From: Sporomusa silvacetica DSM 10669
GTDB lineage: Bacteria > Bacillota > Negativicutes > Sporomusales > Sporomusaceae
Assembly: GCF_002257705.1 (NCBI RefSeq)
Contig: NZ_LSLK01000129.1
Location: forward strand, 1 to 11,238
Reading direction: 5' to 3'
Length of the DNA stretch: 11,238 nt
A program made the position numbers and the translations under genes. Shown here piece by piece: positions 1 to 5,800 of the stretch. Below the pieces are notes generated by a model. It did no database searches. It had not been told where the DNA came from and saw nothing but the letters and a program-made list of their open reading frames with translations. Position 1 is the stretch's first letter; each line of letters begins with the position of its first letter.

Positions 1-396
<396 letters not shown>

Positions 397-675
397 ATTT
401 ATTTATGAAGCCATTTGTTGGCTCTATATGATTATTTGATGTTAGATGCAAAGCATCTAACTAAGCGACCACATCGAAATCGCAGATTTCGTGTGTCTGC
501 TTAAAGAAATTGTTTTTGGTTTTGTATGTCGCAAGCGACATACAACCGCACATCTGGCTTTTTGATGCATTACTTACATTGTTCAGTTTTCAGGGAACGT
601 TTGTCACGGACGTACCATGGACGGTACGCTTTGTCCGGGACCGTGTTGTGTCGTCTATAATTGTGCGGCGACAGC
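397..675 (-). other. rRNA operon leader with a string of perfect hairpins
   Basis: This is the transcribed leader between the rRNA promoters and 16S, and no gene is visible. Read leftward it holds several dyads: a nested stem (607-616 with 623-637), a 10-bp stem with a 4-nt loop (522-531 with 536-545), a 7-bp stem (475-481 with 485-491) and a 9-bp stem with a 3-nt loop (441-449 with 453-461). Between 577 and 600 the minus strand reads CCTGAAAACTGAACAATG. This resembles the boxA-like antitermination text common in Bacillota rRNA leaders. Role in antitermination or RNase III processing is inferred from position. Confidence 0.6.
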
Positions 676-681
676 TTTTAT

Positions 682-710
682 ATATTATCACATCATATTT
701 GACGTGTCAA
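682..710 (-). promoter_or_regulatory. rRNA promoter, proximal (sigma-A type)
   Basis: On the minus strand, TTGACA (705-710) and TAATAT (682-687) are separated by exactly 17 nt. An AT-rich discriminator and a GTCG follow. This is the promoter nearest to 16S in a set of three with the same design. Confidence 0.8.
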
Positions 711-761
711 TATACAATTTTTTGTAGTTTTTGTCGTTGCTTGGCGCAATCGACTTTATAT

Positions 762-790
762 ATATTAACACGCACATTACTGCGTGTCAA
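762..790 (-). promoter_or_regulatory. rRNA promoter, middle (sigma-A type)
   Basis: On the minus strand, TTGACA (785-790), a 17-nt spacer and TAATAT (762-767) are followed by ATATAAAGTCG. It lies 80 bp upstream of the proximal promoter, and the two share the -35, the -10, the spacer length and the downstream GTCG. Confidence 0.8.
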
Positions 791-843
791 TATTCTATTT
801 TGTCTTTTTGTTGCCCCATTACCTATTCAAAAACGACTTCCTT

Positions 844-872
844 ATAGTACCACGATGATAGTATTATGTCAA
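844..872 (-). promoter_or_regulatory. rRNA promoter, distal (sigma-A type)
   Basis: On the minus strand, TTGACA (867-872), a 17-nt spacer and TACTAT (844-849) are followed by AAGGAAGTCG. It sits 82 bp upstream of the middle promoter, just after the terminator of the Spo0E-like gene. That placement separates rRNA transcription from the upstream gene. Confidence 0.7.
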
Positions 873-883
873 CAGTATATTCC

Positions 884-914
884 CAAAAAGAAAAACATCG
901 TATAAACGATGTTT
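884..914 (-). terminator. Rho-independent terminator of the Spo0E-like gene
   Basis: A 9-bp perfect stem (893-901 with 906-914) closes a 4-nt loop. On the minus strand it is followed by TTCTTTTTGGG. Its first bases overlap the stop codon of the gene ending at 913, and it lies directly before the distal rRNA promoter. Confidence 0.75.
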
Positions 915-1068
915 AGCAATAGCATTCTATATATTCTTCTGACAGCATATCCAGTTTCATGCGCATTTCGCTGATTGTCCCTGCGCTGAAATTAAATTCC
1001 TGCAAGTCGTCACTATGAAGCAGAGATGAAAGTTTATCGATCTGCTCTAATAATTGAAGCTTTTTCAT
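913..1068 (-). CDS. Small Spo0E-like protein (possible aspartyl-phosphate phosphatase of the sporulation phosphorelay)
   Basis: This 51-residue ORF starts at ATG 1066-1068 and reads MKKLQLLEQIDKLSSLLHSD at its N-terminus and MRMKLDMLSEEYIECYC at its C-terminus. Length, charge and the two-helix heptad pattern ending in LD-x-L-x-x-EY fit the Spo0E-like family. These small proteins dephosphorylate Spo0A~P and delay sporulation. The family signature is usually SQELD. Here the aligned residues read RMKLD, so the Asp is present but the usual Ser is replaced. Activity is therefore uncertain. An AGGGAG lies about 13 nt upstream of the ATG, a longer spacing than normal. The gene has its own sigma-A promoter (1112-1140) and terminator (884-914), which supports it being real. 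Family assignment rests on pattern only. Confidence 0.55.
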   Translation of the reverse strand: MKKLQLLEQIDKLSSLLHSDDLQEFNFSAGTISEMRMKLDMLSEEYIECYC

Positions 1069-1111
1069 TTGTAATACTACACTCTCCCTTAATTTTTAAA
1101 CTGCAATACCT

Positions 1112-1140
1112 ATACTACCAACTCTAGCTATATTTGTAAA
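1112..1140 (-). promoter_or_regulatory. Promoter of the Spo0E-like gene (sigma-A type)
   Basis: On the minus strand, TTTACA (1135-1140), a 17-nt spacer and TAGTAT (1112-1117) place the transcript start near 1105, about 37 nt before the ATG. A 6-bp dyad (AGCTAT/ATAGCT, about 1125-1144) overlaps the -35 and could be an operator. No regulator is identifiable. Confidence 0.55.
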
Positions 1141-1321
1141 TAGCTTTAAATAATCACAGAAGAGTAAGTTTATTCTTACTACTTTCCATCCCTACCCTTC
1201 ACTAATTATTATTACTGGACTCTCGCCTTTTTGCATTCTTCTTAAAACTACCATGTATTACAACCGTTGAAATATTTATTGTAATATAAAAATAACACTG
1301 CATAAACTGTATAAATGGCAT
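1141..1321. other. Intergenic stretch without a recognisable gene
   Basis: This AT-rich stretch has only very short ORFs on either strand. A 6-bp hairpin (AGTAAG/CTTACT) lies near 1163-1180. I see no tRNA, no small-RNA signature and no repeat shared with the rest of the window. It spans the gap between the Spo0E-like promoter and the terminator of the next gene. Confidence 0.5.
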
Positions 1322-1369
1322 AACAAAAACCAGGAACAGGGGAAAAATCCCGTCGTTCCTGTTTTTTTT
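1322..1369 (-). terminator. Terminator of the 110-residue hypothetical gene (probably bidirectional)
   Basis: The stem CAGGAAC/GTTCCTG (1331-1337 with 1355-1361) has an inner GGG/CCC (1340-1342 with 1349-1351). It is followed on the minus strand by GTTTTTGTTA and on the plus strand by eight T. It lies 35 nt past the stop codon of the gene ending at 1404. No plus-strand gene is visible before it, so the minus-strand role is the relevant one. Confidence 0.75.
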
Positions 1370-1403
1370 ATTAACGCAATGAATTTTTATCGGACTTTAC
1401 ACA

Positions 1404-1736
1404 TCACACAACTTCTACTGGAAGAATCATGATAATAGATTCTAAACTAATTGCTACATCCCCCGCTGTAAGTTGTGCAATAGTTAATGGGAAATCCTCT
1501 GGAAGTATAGCGTTCGAAACATCCATAATAAGAAATTGTTCTCTTTCGCGGACATCAGCATCTACATGAACCTTTCCTGGAATAATTACTGTTTTTGTAT
1601 CATCTTTTCTTTCTAAATGTTCAAGCGCTATAATTCTTTCTATTGTTCCAATTAAAACTAATGGTGTTTCGCCAACATTTACTAAAACAGTGGCAGTTCC
1701 TAAAATAATATCGCCGTTATCGGTTTTGTTGCTCAA
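1404..1736 (-). CDS. Hypothetical protein, 110 residues, TTG start
   Basis: I do not recognise this protein. It is acidic, without signal peptide, membrane segment or cysteine. Hydrophobic beta-like stretches alternate (DIILGTATVLVNV, TPLVLIGTI, TVIIPGKVHV, IIMILPVEVV), suggesting a small all-beta or alpha/beta soluble fold. A longer reading begins at GTG 1743-1745, but the Shine-Dalgarno AAGGAG overlaps that GTG and cannot serve it. The TTG at 1734-1736 sits 8 nt after AAGGAG, so I start there (MSNKTDNGD...). A TATAAT promoter (1770-1797) and a terminator (1322-1369) make it a single-gene transcript. That it is a real gene is well supported; its function is not. Confidence 0.75.
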   Translation of the reverse strand: MSNKTDNGDIILGTATVLVNVGETPLVLIGTIERIIALEHLERKDDTKTVIIPGKVHVDADVREREQFLIMDVSNAILPEDFPLTIAQLTAGDVAISLESIIMILPVEVV

Positions 1737-1769
1737 GATTTTCACTCCTTTTCAAAATTTGGGTTTTAC

Positions 1770-1797
1770 ATTATATATTATTCAGATGTTATTGCAA
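1770..1797 (-). promoter_or_regulatory. Promoter of the 110-residue hypothetical gene
   Basis: On the minus strand, TTGCAA (1792-1797), a 16-nt spacer and a perfect TATAAT (1770-1775) would start transcription about 25-30 nt upstream of the TTG start codon. Confidence 0.6.
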
Positions 1798-1805
1798 AGG
1801 TGATA

Positions 1806-1846
1806 TGTAAAATAAAAATCCCACCCTCAACATGTGAGAGTGGGAT
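1806..1846 (-). terminator. Terminator of the radical SAM operon
   Basis: ATCCCAC (1818-1824) pairs with GTGGGAT (1840-1846), and CTCA (1826-1829) with TGAG (1835-1838), around the loop ACATG. On the minus strand TTTTTATTTTAC follows. It sits 60 nt after the stop of the gene ending at 1906 and before the promoter of the next minus-strand gene. Confidence 0.8.
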
Positions 1847-1905
1847 CCGCATATTTGCTACCTGTAACATCGTTTATTCTAATAAATCAGCTAAATTAAT
1901 TAACC

Positions 1906-2862
1906 CTATGAAAACTTTCTTACTGCTGAACCATTTAGATAGTTACAGTGCTTGCCTTGCCAAGTGTCCTGTAACCGTAATTGTTCTTCAATCGCCTCCC
2001 GAATCTTCCACCAGCCAGTCTGCCAATTTGTAAAAAGCGTATTTGTCTCCGGTGCGCGGCCAATAAGACGTTGAATAACAATATCTGGATGAAGATATTC
2101 CAGGAATGAAACCACTCTCTCAACATATTCTTCTTTGCTAATCAAGGTAATTTTACCCTGCTGATACCACTTAGCCATCACAGTATTTTTTACAATATAC
2201 AACGCATGCAGCTTGACTTGTTCAATGCCTAATGCCGAAACAATTTTTGCACTTTCTATTGTATCGGTCATGTCGTCCCAGGGGAGATTGAGGATAAGAT
2301 GTGCACATACATCCATCGACCAACGTTTAATGCTGAGTGCAGCATCAATAAACTCAGCAAGGGTATGACCACGGTTTATCTTAATCAAGCTGTGGTAGTT
2401 AACGGTCTGTAACCCCAGTTCGATACTAATATCAACGCCGCGTTCTTCCCTGATAGTTGCCAGCATCTCCAAATAACTGTCATTAATACAATCAGGCCTG
2501 GTTGCTATTGCAATAGCAACAATGTCTTCTTGACAAGCTTCCAGAACATGCCGTTTTAGCTCTTCTACCGGTAAATAGGTATTGCTAAAGTTTTGAAAAT
2601 AAGGTATGAATTTTTTTGCTTTATACTTAGGGGCAATATGAGCTTTGTTGGCGGTCAATTGGTCACTGACGGTTAGCGATGCTGGCAGATTTTCGTAACC
2701 GGCGCCAATTTCACCGCAAAATACACATCCCTGCTGTCCGCATTGCCCGTCGCGATTGGGACAGGTTACTGGTAGACTCACAGGAAGTTTGTACACTTTT
2801 TCGCCATACCTTTGGTGTAGGTAGGCAGAATATGTATTATATCTAGTTCCAGAAATCATCAT
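1906..2862 (-). CDS. Radical SAM protein, TIGR01212/YhcC family
   Basis: This 318-residue protein is of about normal length for the YhcC/YtqA group of radical SAM enzymes, whose substrate is not established. The signature TCPNRDGQCGQQGCVFC carries cysteines at residues 34, 46 and 49. These are the presumed [4Fe-4S] ligands in the wide C-x11-C-x2-C spacing of this family; Cys41 is an extra one. YNTYSAYLHQRYGEKVYKLP at the N-terminus, IAIATRPDCI, ISIELGLQT and HLILNLPWD match the family core in order. AGGTG lies 7 nt before the ATG at 2862. The start overlaps the end of the upstream radical SAM gene by 20 bp, implying translational coupling. The role would be RNA or metabolite modification by a 5'-deoxyadenosyl radical; the substrate is unknown. 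Confidence 0.88.
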   Translation of the reverse strand: MMISGTRYNTYSAYLHQRYGEKVYKLPVSLPVTCPNRDGQCGQQGCVFCGEIGAGYENLPASLTVSDQLTANKAHIAPKYKAKKFIPYFQNFSNTYLPVEELKRHVLEACQEDIVAIAIATRPDCINDSYLEMLATIREERGVDISIELGLQTVNYHSLIKINRGHTLAEFIDAALSIKRWSMDVCAHLILNLPWDDMTDTIESAKIVSALGIEQVKLHALYIVKNTVMAKWYQQGKITLISKEEYVERVVSFLEYLHPDIVIQRLIGRAPETNTLFTNWQTGWWKIREAIEEQLRLQDTWQGKHCNYLNGSAVRKFS

Positions 2863-4621
2863 AATTAATCACCTGATAAGACGGTTTTGTATTCTGATAA
2901 GAGAAAAGTACGGCTACCTCGCGTTTATCCAAACCTTCAGCACCTTGCAAATATGCCGGAATATCCACGTTAAACACTTCTATATGATAAATCTTCTTAA
3001 TCTCTCGCCAGGTAGTAAACGTAAAGTTAGGCAAATACCTGCGGACACGGTCAATATCCCGCCAAAAGGCCGTCTTATTCTCGGTCCATTTGTCGTTGGC
3101 GGCTTGATTAACCTGGTTCCAAGGTAAAAATTCAGGACGAACGGATCCGTGTTCGCTCATAAGGGCGTCAAACTTCAAAAGTTCATGATGTTCATGCATA
3201 CCATGCGGATAAAAGACAGTGCCAAATTCAACCATATATTTATACAAGTTCTTGGTGCTATGGGCAACGAGCTGATAACCGTGTTGCTCCCAATAATTGG
3301 CTAATTTACTATAGAAAGCAAATGCACCACTACCAGTTAGCGCAATAAGCCAGGGCACGCTATATTGAAAGCGTCCGCTATTATACACCTGTTCAAACAC
3401 CTCTTCCAAAATCTTGAGGTGCCTGATTGTAGCATAGTCCATATATTTGTTTGCCAATACTTCATAAGGCGCAGTCTCCATGAATACATAACCATGGCTG
3501 GCAGCACTCTCCCTTATGCCTGAGCCTTTAAGCAGCTTGAGGAAGCCGATCTGCAGCATATCAGGCTGGAGGCGATAAACATCATCAAATGACTTAGCAA
3601 ATAGCATTACATTTTCATAAGGCAAACCAACAATTAAATCCAGATGCAGATGAATATTGCCGTAATCCCTGACTTGACTGACATAGTTCACGATTTGTGG
3701 CCAATTGTTGTGCCGTTTGCTGGCAGTTAGTGTTTGCTCATTGGTGGATTGAATACCTATCTCAAACTGAAACCGCCCTGGTGGTACCTGCCGCAAAAAA
3801 TCTACTACTTCTTGATCCCAAATATCAGCGGCAATCTCAAAATGAAAATTGGTCCGGCAAGTTTGCTCCGCTAAAAACTTTAATATAGGAAAGTAATGTT
3901 CTTTACGGGCATTGAAAGTACGATCAACAAATTTAACCTGCTTTACATCATGCTCAATAAAAAACTGCAGATCATGCATTACCCTCTCCAGACTTAGAAA
4001 CCGCACACCGGCAGTAGCACTTGACAAACAGTACTGGCAGGCAAAAGGGCAGCCTCGCATGCTTTCATAATACAATATTTTATCTTTAAGGGCTCCCATA
4101 TCCTCGTGCGTATAAGGAAAAGGAATGTCATCAAGCTGGGCAACCTGTTGGGGCTGACTCATAACTAGTTCTCCCTTGTTCCGACATGCCACCCCGGGAA
4201 TATTCGTCATAGTCTGCCCATCAGCCAGCATTGTCAGCAAGACTTCCACGCTTTGCTCGCCTTCCCCTAACACGATATAGTCCACTGCCGCATGCTCTTT
4301 CAATATGTCTTCAGGCTGATACGATACCTCCGGACCGCCCAGGACAACGATTGCCTTAGGCTGCACTTTTTTAATGAGTGCAGCAAGCTGCAGAGTTGCT
4401 TCTATATTCCAAATATAACAGGCTAGACCAATTACAGTAGCCTGACAGGTATAAAGGTCACTCAATATCTCAAGCAAACCATTGTTCACCGTATATTCAC
4501 GAATAGCTACCGTACGTCCCTGCGCTTTACAAAAAGATGCTAAATAGCGTAGCGCCAAGGATGAATGAATATATTTGGCATTCAATGTTGACAGTACAAC
4601 TTTCACAAGCATTCTCCCCAT
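2843..4621 (-). CDS. B12-binding domain radical SAM protein (DUF4080 type)
   Basis: The protein has 592 residues. Residues about 6-135 look like a cobalamin-binding Rossmann domain (VVLSTLNAKYIHSS, VIGLACYIWN, IVVLGGPEVSYQP, DYIVLGEGE). Residues about 180-400 are a radical SAM barrel with the CxxxCxxC at Cys191, Cys195 and Cys198 (MRGCPFACQYC). The C-terminal ~190 residues fit DUF4080. The family is cytoplasmic and its substrate is not known. The ATG at 4621 has AGGGAG 7 nt upstream. The in-frame GTG at 4604-4606 follows GGGGAGA by 6 nt and would give MKVVLSTLNAKY, the usual N-terminus of the family, so either start is possible. It is the first gene of a two-gene operon with the TIGR01212 radical SAM gene, under a consensus promoter at 4638-4666. 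Confidence 0.88.
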   Translation of the reverse strand: MGRMLVKVVLSTLNAKYIHSSLALRYLASFCKAQGRTVAIREYTVNNGLLEILSDLYTCQATVIGLACYIWNIEATLQLAALIKKVQPKAIVVLGGPEVSYQPEDILKEHAAVDYIVLGEGEQSVEVLLTMLADGQTMTNIPGVACRNKGELVMSQPQQVAQLDDIPFPYTHEDMGALKDKILYYESMRGCPFACQYCLSSATAGVRFLSLERVMHDLQFFIEHDVKQVKFVDRTFNARKEHYFPILKFLAEQTCRTNFHFEIAADIWDQEVVDFLRQVPPGRFQFEIGIQSTNEQTLTASKRHNNWPQIVNYVSQVRDYGNIHLHLDLIVGLPYENVMLFAKSFDDVYRLQPDMLQIGFLKLLKGSGIRESAASHGYVFMETAPYEVLANKYMDYATIRHLKILEEVFEQVYNSGRFQYSVPWLIALTGSGAFAFYSKLANYWEQHGYQLVAHSTKNLYKYMVEFGTVFYPHGMHEHHELLKFDALMSEHGSVRPEFLPWNQVNQAANDKWTENKTAFWRDIDRVRRYLPNFTFTTWREIKKIYHIEVFNVDIPAYLQGAEGLDKREVAVLFSYQNTKPSYQVINYDDFWN

Positions 4622-4637
4622 CCATAATCTCCCTGCA

Positions 4638-4666
4638 AGTATAGTAGTTTCGGACTATCTTGTCAA
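4638..4666 (-). promoter_or_regulatory. Promoter of the radical SAM operon (sigma-A type)
   Basis: On the minus strand, TTGACA (4661-4666), a 17-nt spacer and TATACT (4638-4643) are close to consensus. The transcript start would be near 4631, giving a very short leader. It is divergent from the amidase gene. Confidence 0.75.
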
Positions 4667-4739
4667 ATATCCTTAGCGTGTCCAGGCAACTATTCACCAT
4701 TAAAACCAGCTCCGCATAAACTAAAATAAGATAAACAGC

Positions 4740-4768
4740 TAAACATTGCCTTAAAGCCCACCTATACT
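4740..4768 (+). promoter_or_regulatory. Candidate promoter of the amidase gene
   Basis: TAAACA (4740-4745), a 17-nt spacer and TATACT (4763-4768) form a promoter with a weak -35. Transcription would begin near 4775, downstream of the GTG at 4772. This agrees with the ATG at 4790 being the real start. A sporulation sigma factor cannot be excluded. Confidence 0.4.
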
Positions 4769-4789
4769 AGTGTGAGGATGGTGAATACG

Positions 4790-5572
4790 ATGCGGATTAT
4801 GATTGATGGGCGTTATCTGCCTGGCAGCGCCCGCGTCAACCGTGATTTATTAATAACGCTCCGCAATATAGCCAAAGCTTTACAATTCGGAATCCGCTAT
4901 GATGCGCAACGGGAATTAGTTATGATAAACTCTAAAGATCCCTCAATACCGCCGCTGCCAAGCGACAATGATACAGATGAACGGACTGAGGATGAAAATG
5001 CCCGTCTTGCCGGCAAAGTCATTTGCCTAGACCCAGGTCATGGCGGCAGCGATCCAGGGGCACTCGGTCCAACTGGCACTATGGAAAAAGATAATACCTT
5101 AGCTATAGCCTTGCTGCTTAAGGAAAAGCTTGAAAAAAACGGGGCTACCGTCGTCATGACCAGAGACTCTGATACCGAGGTAGCCGCTGCAGATGCAACC
5201 GTCCAGGAAGAGCTTAGTGCACGAGTAGATGTCGCCAACCAAGCAGAAGCAGATTTATTTATTAGTATCCATAACGATGCCTTTACCAGTAATACGGCAA
5301 CAGGCACTACTGCCTTCCACTATGGCAACAAAGATTCCTTAAAACTTGCTAGTCTTATACAACAAAGCCTAGTAGAACGTTTAGATACTAAAAATAGGGG
5401 AGCCCGCTTTGCGAGTTTTTATGTGTTACGTTACACCGATATGCCATCAATACTAATTGAAGTCGCCTTTATTTCCAATATAGTAGAAGAAATGCTATTA
5501 TCCAGTGTAGATGGCCGGGATAATGCGGCCGAGAGCATTTGTACCGGTATATTAAAATACTTCAAAGTATAA
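4790..5572 (+). CDS. N-acetylmuramoyl-L-alanine amidase (Amidase_3) with copper-amine-oxidase-like N-domain, no signal peptide
   Basis: The protein has 260 residues. Residues 5-48 (IDGRYLPGSARV...LRNIAKALQ...VMINS) resemble the copper amine oxidase N-terminal-like domain often attached to Bacillota wall proteins. A polar linker follows, then the zinc amidase from about residue 75. All four expected metal/catalytic residues are visible: His84 (DPGHGG), Glu99 (MEKDN), His161 (SIHNDA) and Glu224 (ILIEVAFISN). The reaction is cleavage of the amide between MurNAc and L-Ala in peptidoglycan. An in-frame GTG at 4772 would add six residues but has no Shine-Dalgarno. The ATG at 4790 has GGTGA 5 nt upstream. 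Neither start, nor the frame upstream back to a stop at 4727, gives a hydrophobic signal, which is odd for a wall hydrolase. The stop codon lies inside the direct repeat flanking repeat copy A. Confidence 0.88.
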   Translation: MRIMIDGRYLPGSARVNRDLLITLRNIAKALQFGIRYDAQRELVMINSKDPSIPPLPSDNDTDERTEDENARLAGKVICLDPGHGGSDPGALGPTGTMEKDNTLAIALLLKEKLEKNGATVVMTRDSDTEVAAADATVQEELSARVDVANQAEADLFISIHNDAFTSNTATGTTAFHYGNKDSLKLASLIQQSLVERLDTKNRGARFASFYVLRYTDMPSILIEVAFISNIVEEMLLSSVDGRDNAAESICTGILKYFKV

Positions 5573-5576
5573 GAAA

Positions 5577-5717
5577 AGACTTGACTTGTGCCAAGTCCTT
5601 TAGGACGGCCGAATTGCTGTGCCATCCATGGCGCAATCGGCACTAGCGCCATCCGGGCGCGTCGCCGGCAGAAGCCTTAGTCGTTCAATCCAGGGAAAGT
5701 AATACTTTCCATCTGGA
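5577..5717 (+). repeat. 140-bp hairpin-rich repeat, copy A
   Basis: This copy is nearly identical to the reverse complement of 8088-8228: 4 mismatches over the 140-bp core 5578-5717. It is GC-rich compared with its AT-rich flanks and has no ORF of note. Dyads in order are GACTTGAC/GCCAAGTC (5578-5585 with 5590-5597, one A-C mismatch), a long stem GCCGaATTGC/GCAATCGGC with inner GCCAT/ATGGC (5608-5641), GCGCC/GGCGC (5646-5660), and TCCAG-GGAAAGT/ACTTTCC-CTGGA (5689-5717). TAAGAAA occurs immediately on both sides (5570-5576 and 5718-5724), like a target-site duplication. It lies between the amidase stop and the pepF promoter region. It may be a MITE-like element or a structured RNA; I know no named family for it. 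Confidence 0.9.
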
Positions 5718-5728
5718 TAAGAAATAAG

Positions 5729-5758
5729 ACATATATACCAGAAAATATCACCATACTA
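5729..5758 (+). promoter_or_regulatory. Possible sigma-G-like promoter before pepF
   Basis: CATACTA (5752-5758) matches the forespore sigma-G -10 consensus. ACATA lies 18 nt upstream (5729-5733) as an imperfect -35. No good sigma-A pair was seen between repeat copy A and the pepF start. The call rests on short motifs and is tentative. Confidence 0.25.
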
Positions 5759-5800
5759 TGCTAATATATACTATATATTCTTACAAAAGGAAGTGGTTTT

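Noticed and set aside
510..905. 131-codon plus-strand ORF
   Set aside because: It runs antisense through the rRNA leader, all three rRNA promoters and a terminator, and its text has no protein-like pattern or ribosome binding site.
1800..2033. 77-codon plus-strand ORF
   Set aside because: It covers a terminator hairpin and is antisense to the end of the TIGR01212 radical SAM gene.
4622..4771. Riboswitch (for example cobalamin) upstream of the B12-binding radical SAM gene
   Set aside because: The promoter lies so close to the start that the leader is only about 10 nt, and no B12-box-like text was seen.
5577..5717. Copy A as the rho-independent terminator of the amidase gene
   Set aside because: It has several stems but none is followed by a T-tract in plus orientation, so a simple intrinsic terminator is not supported.
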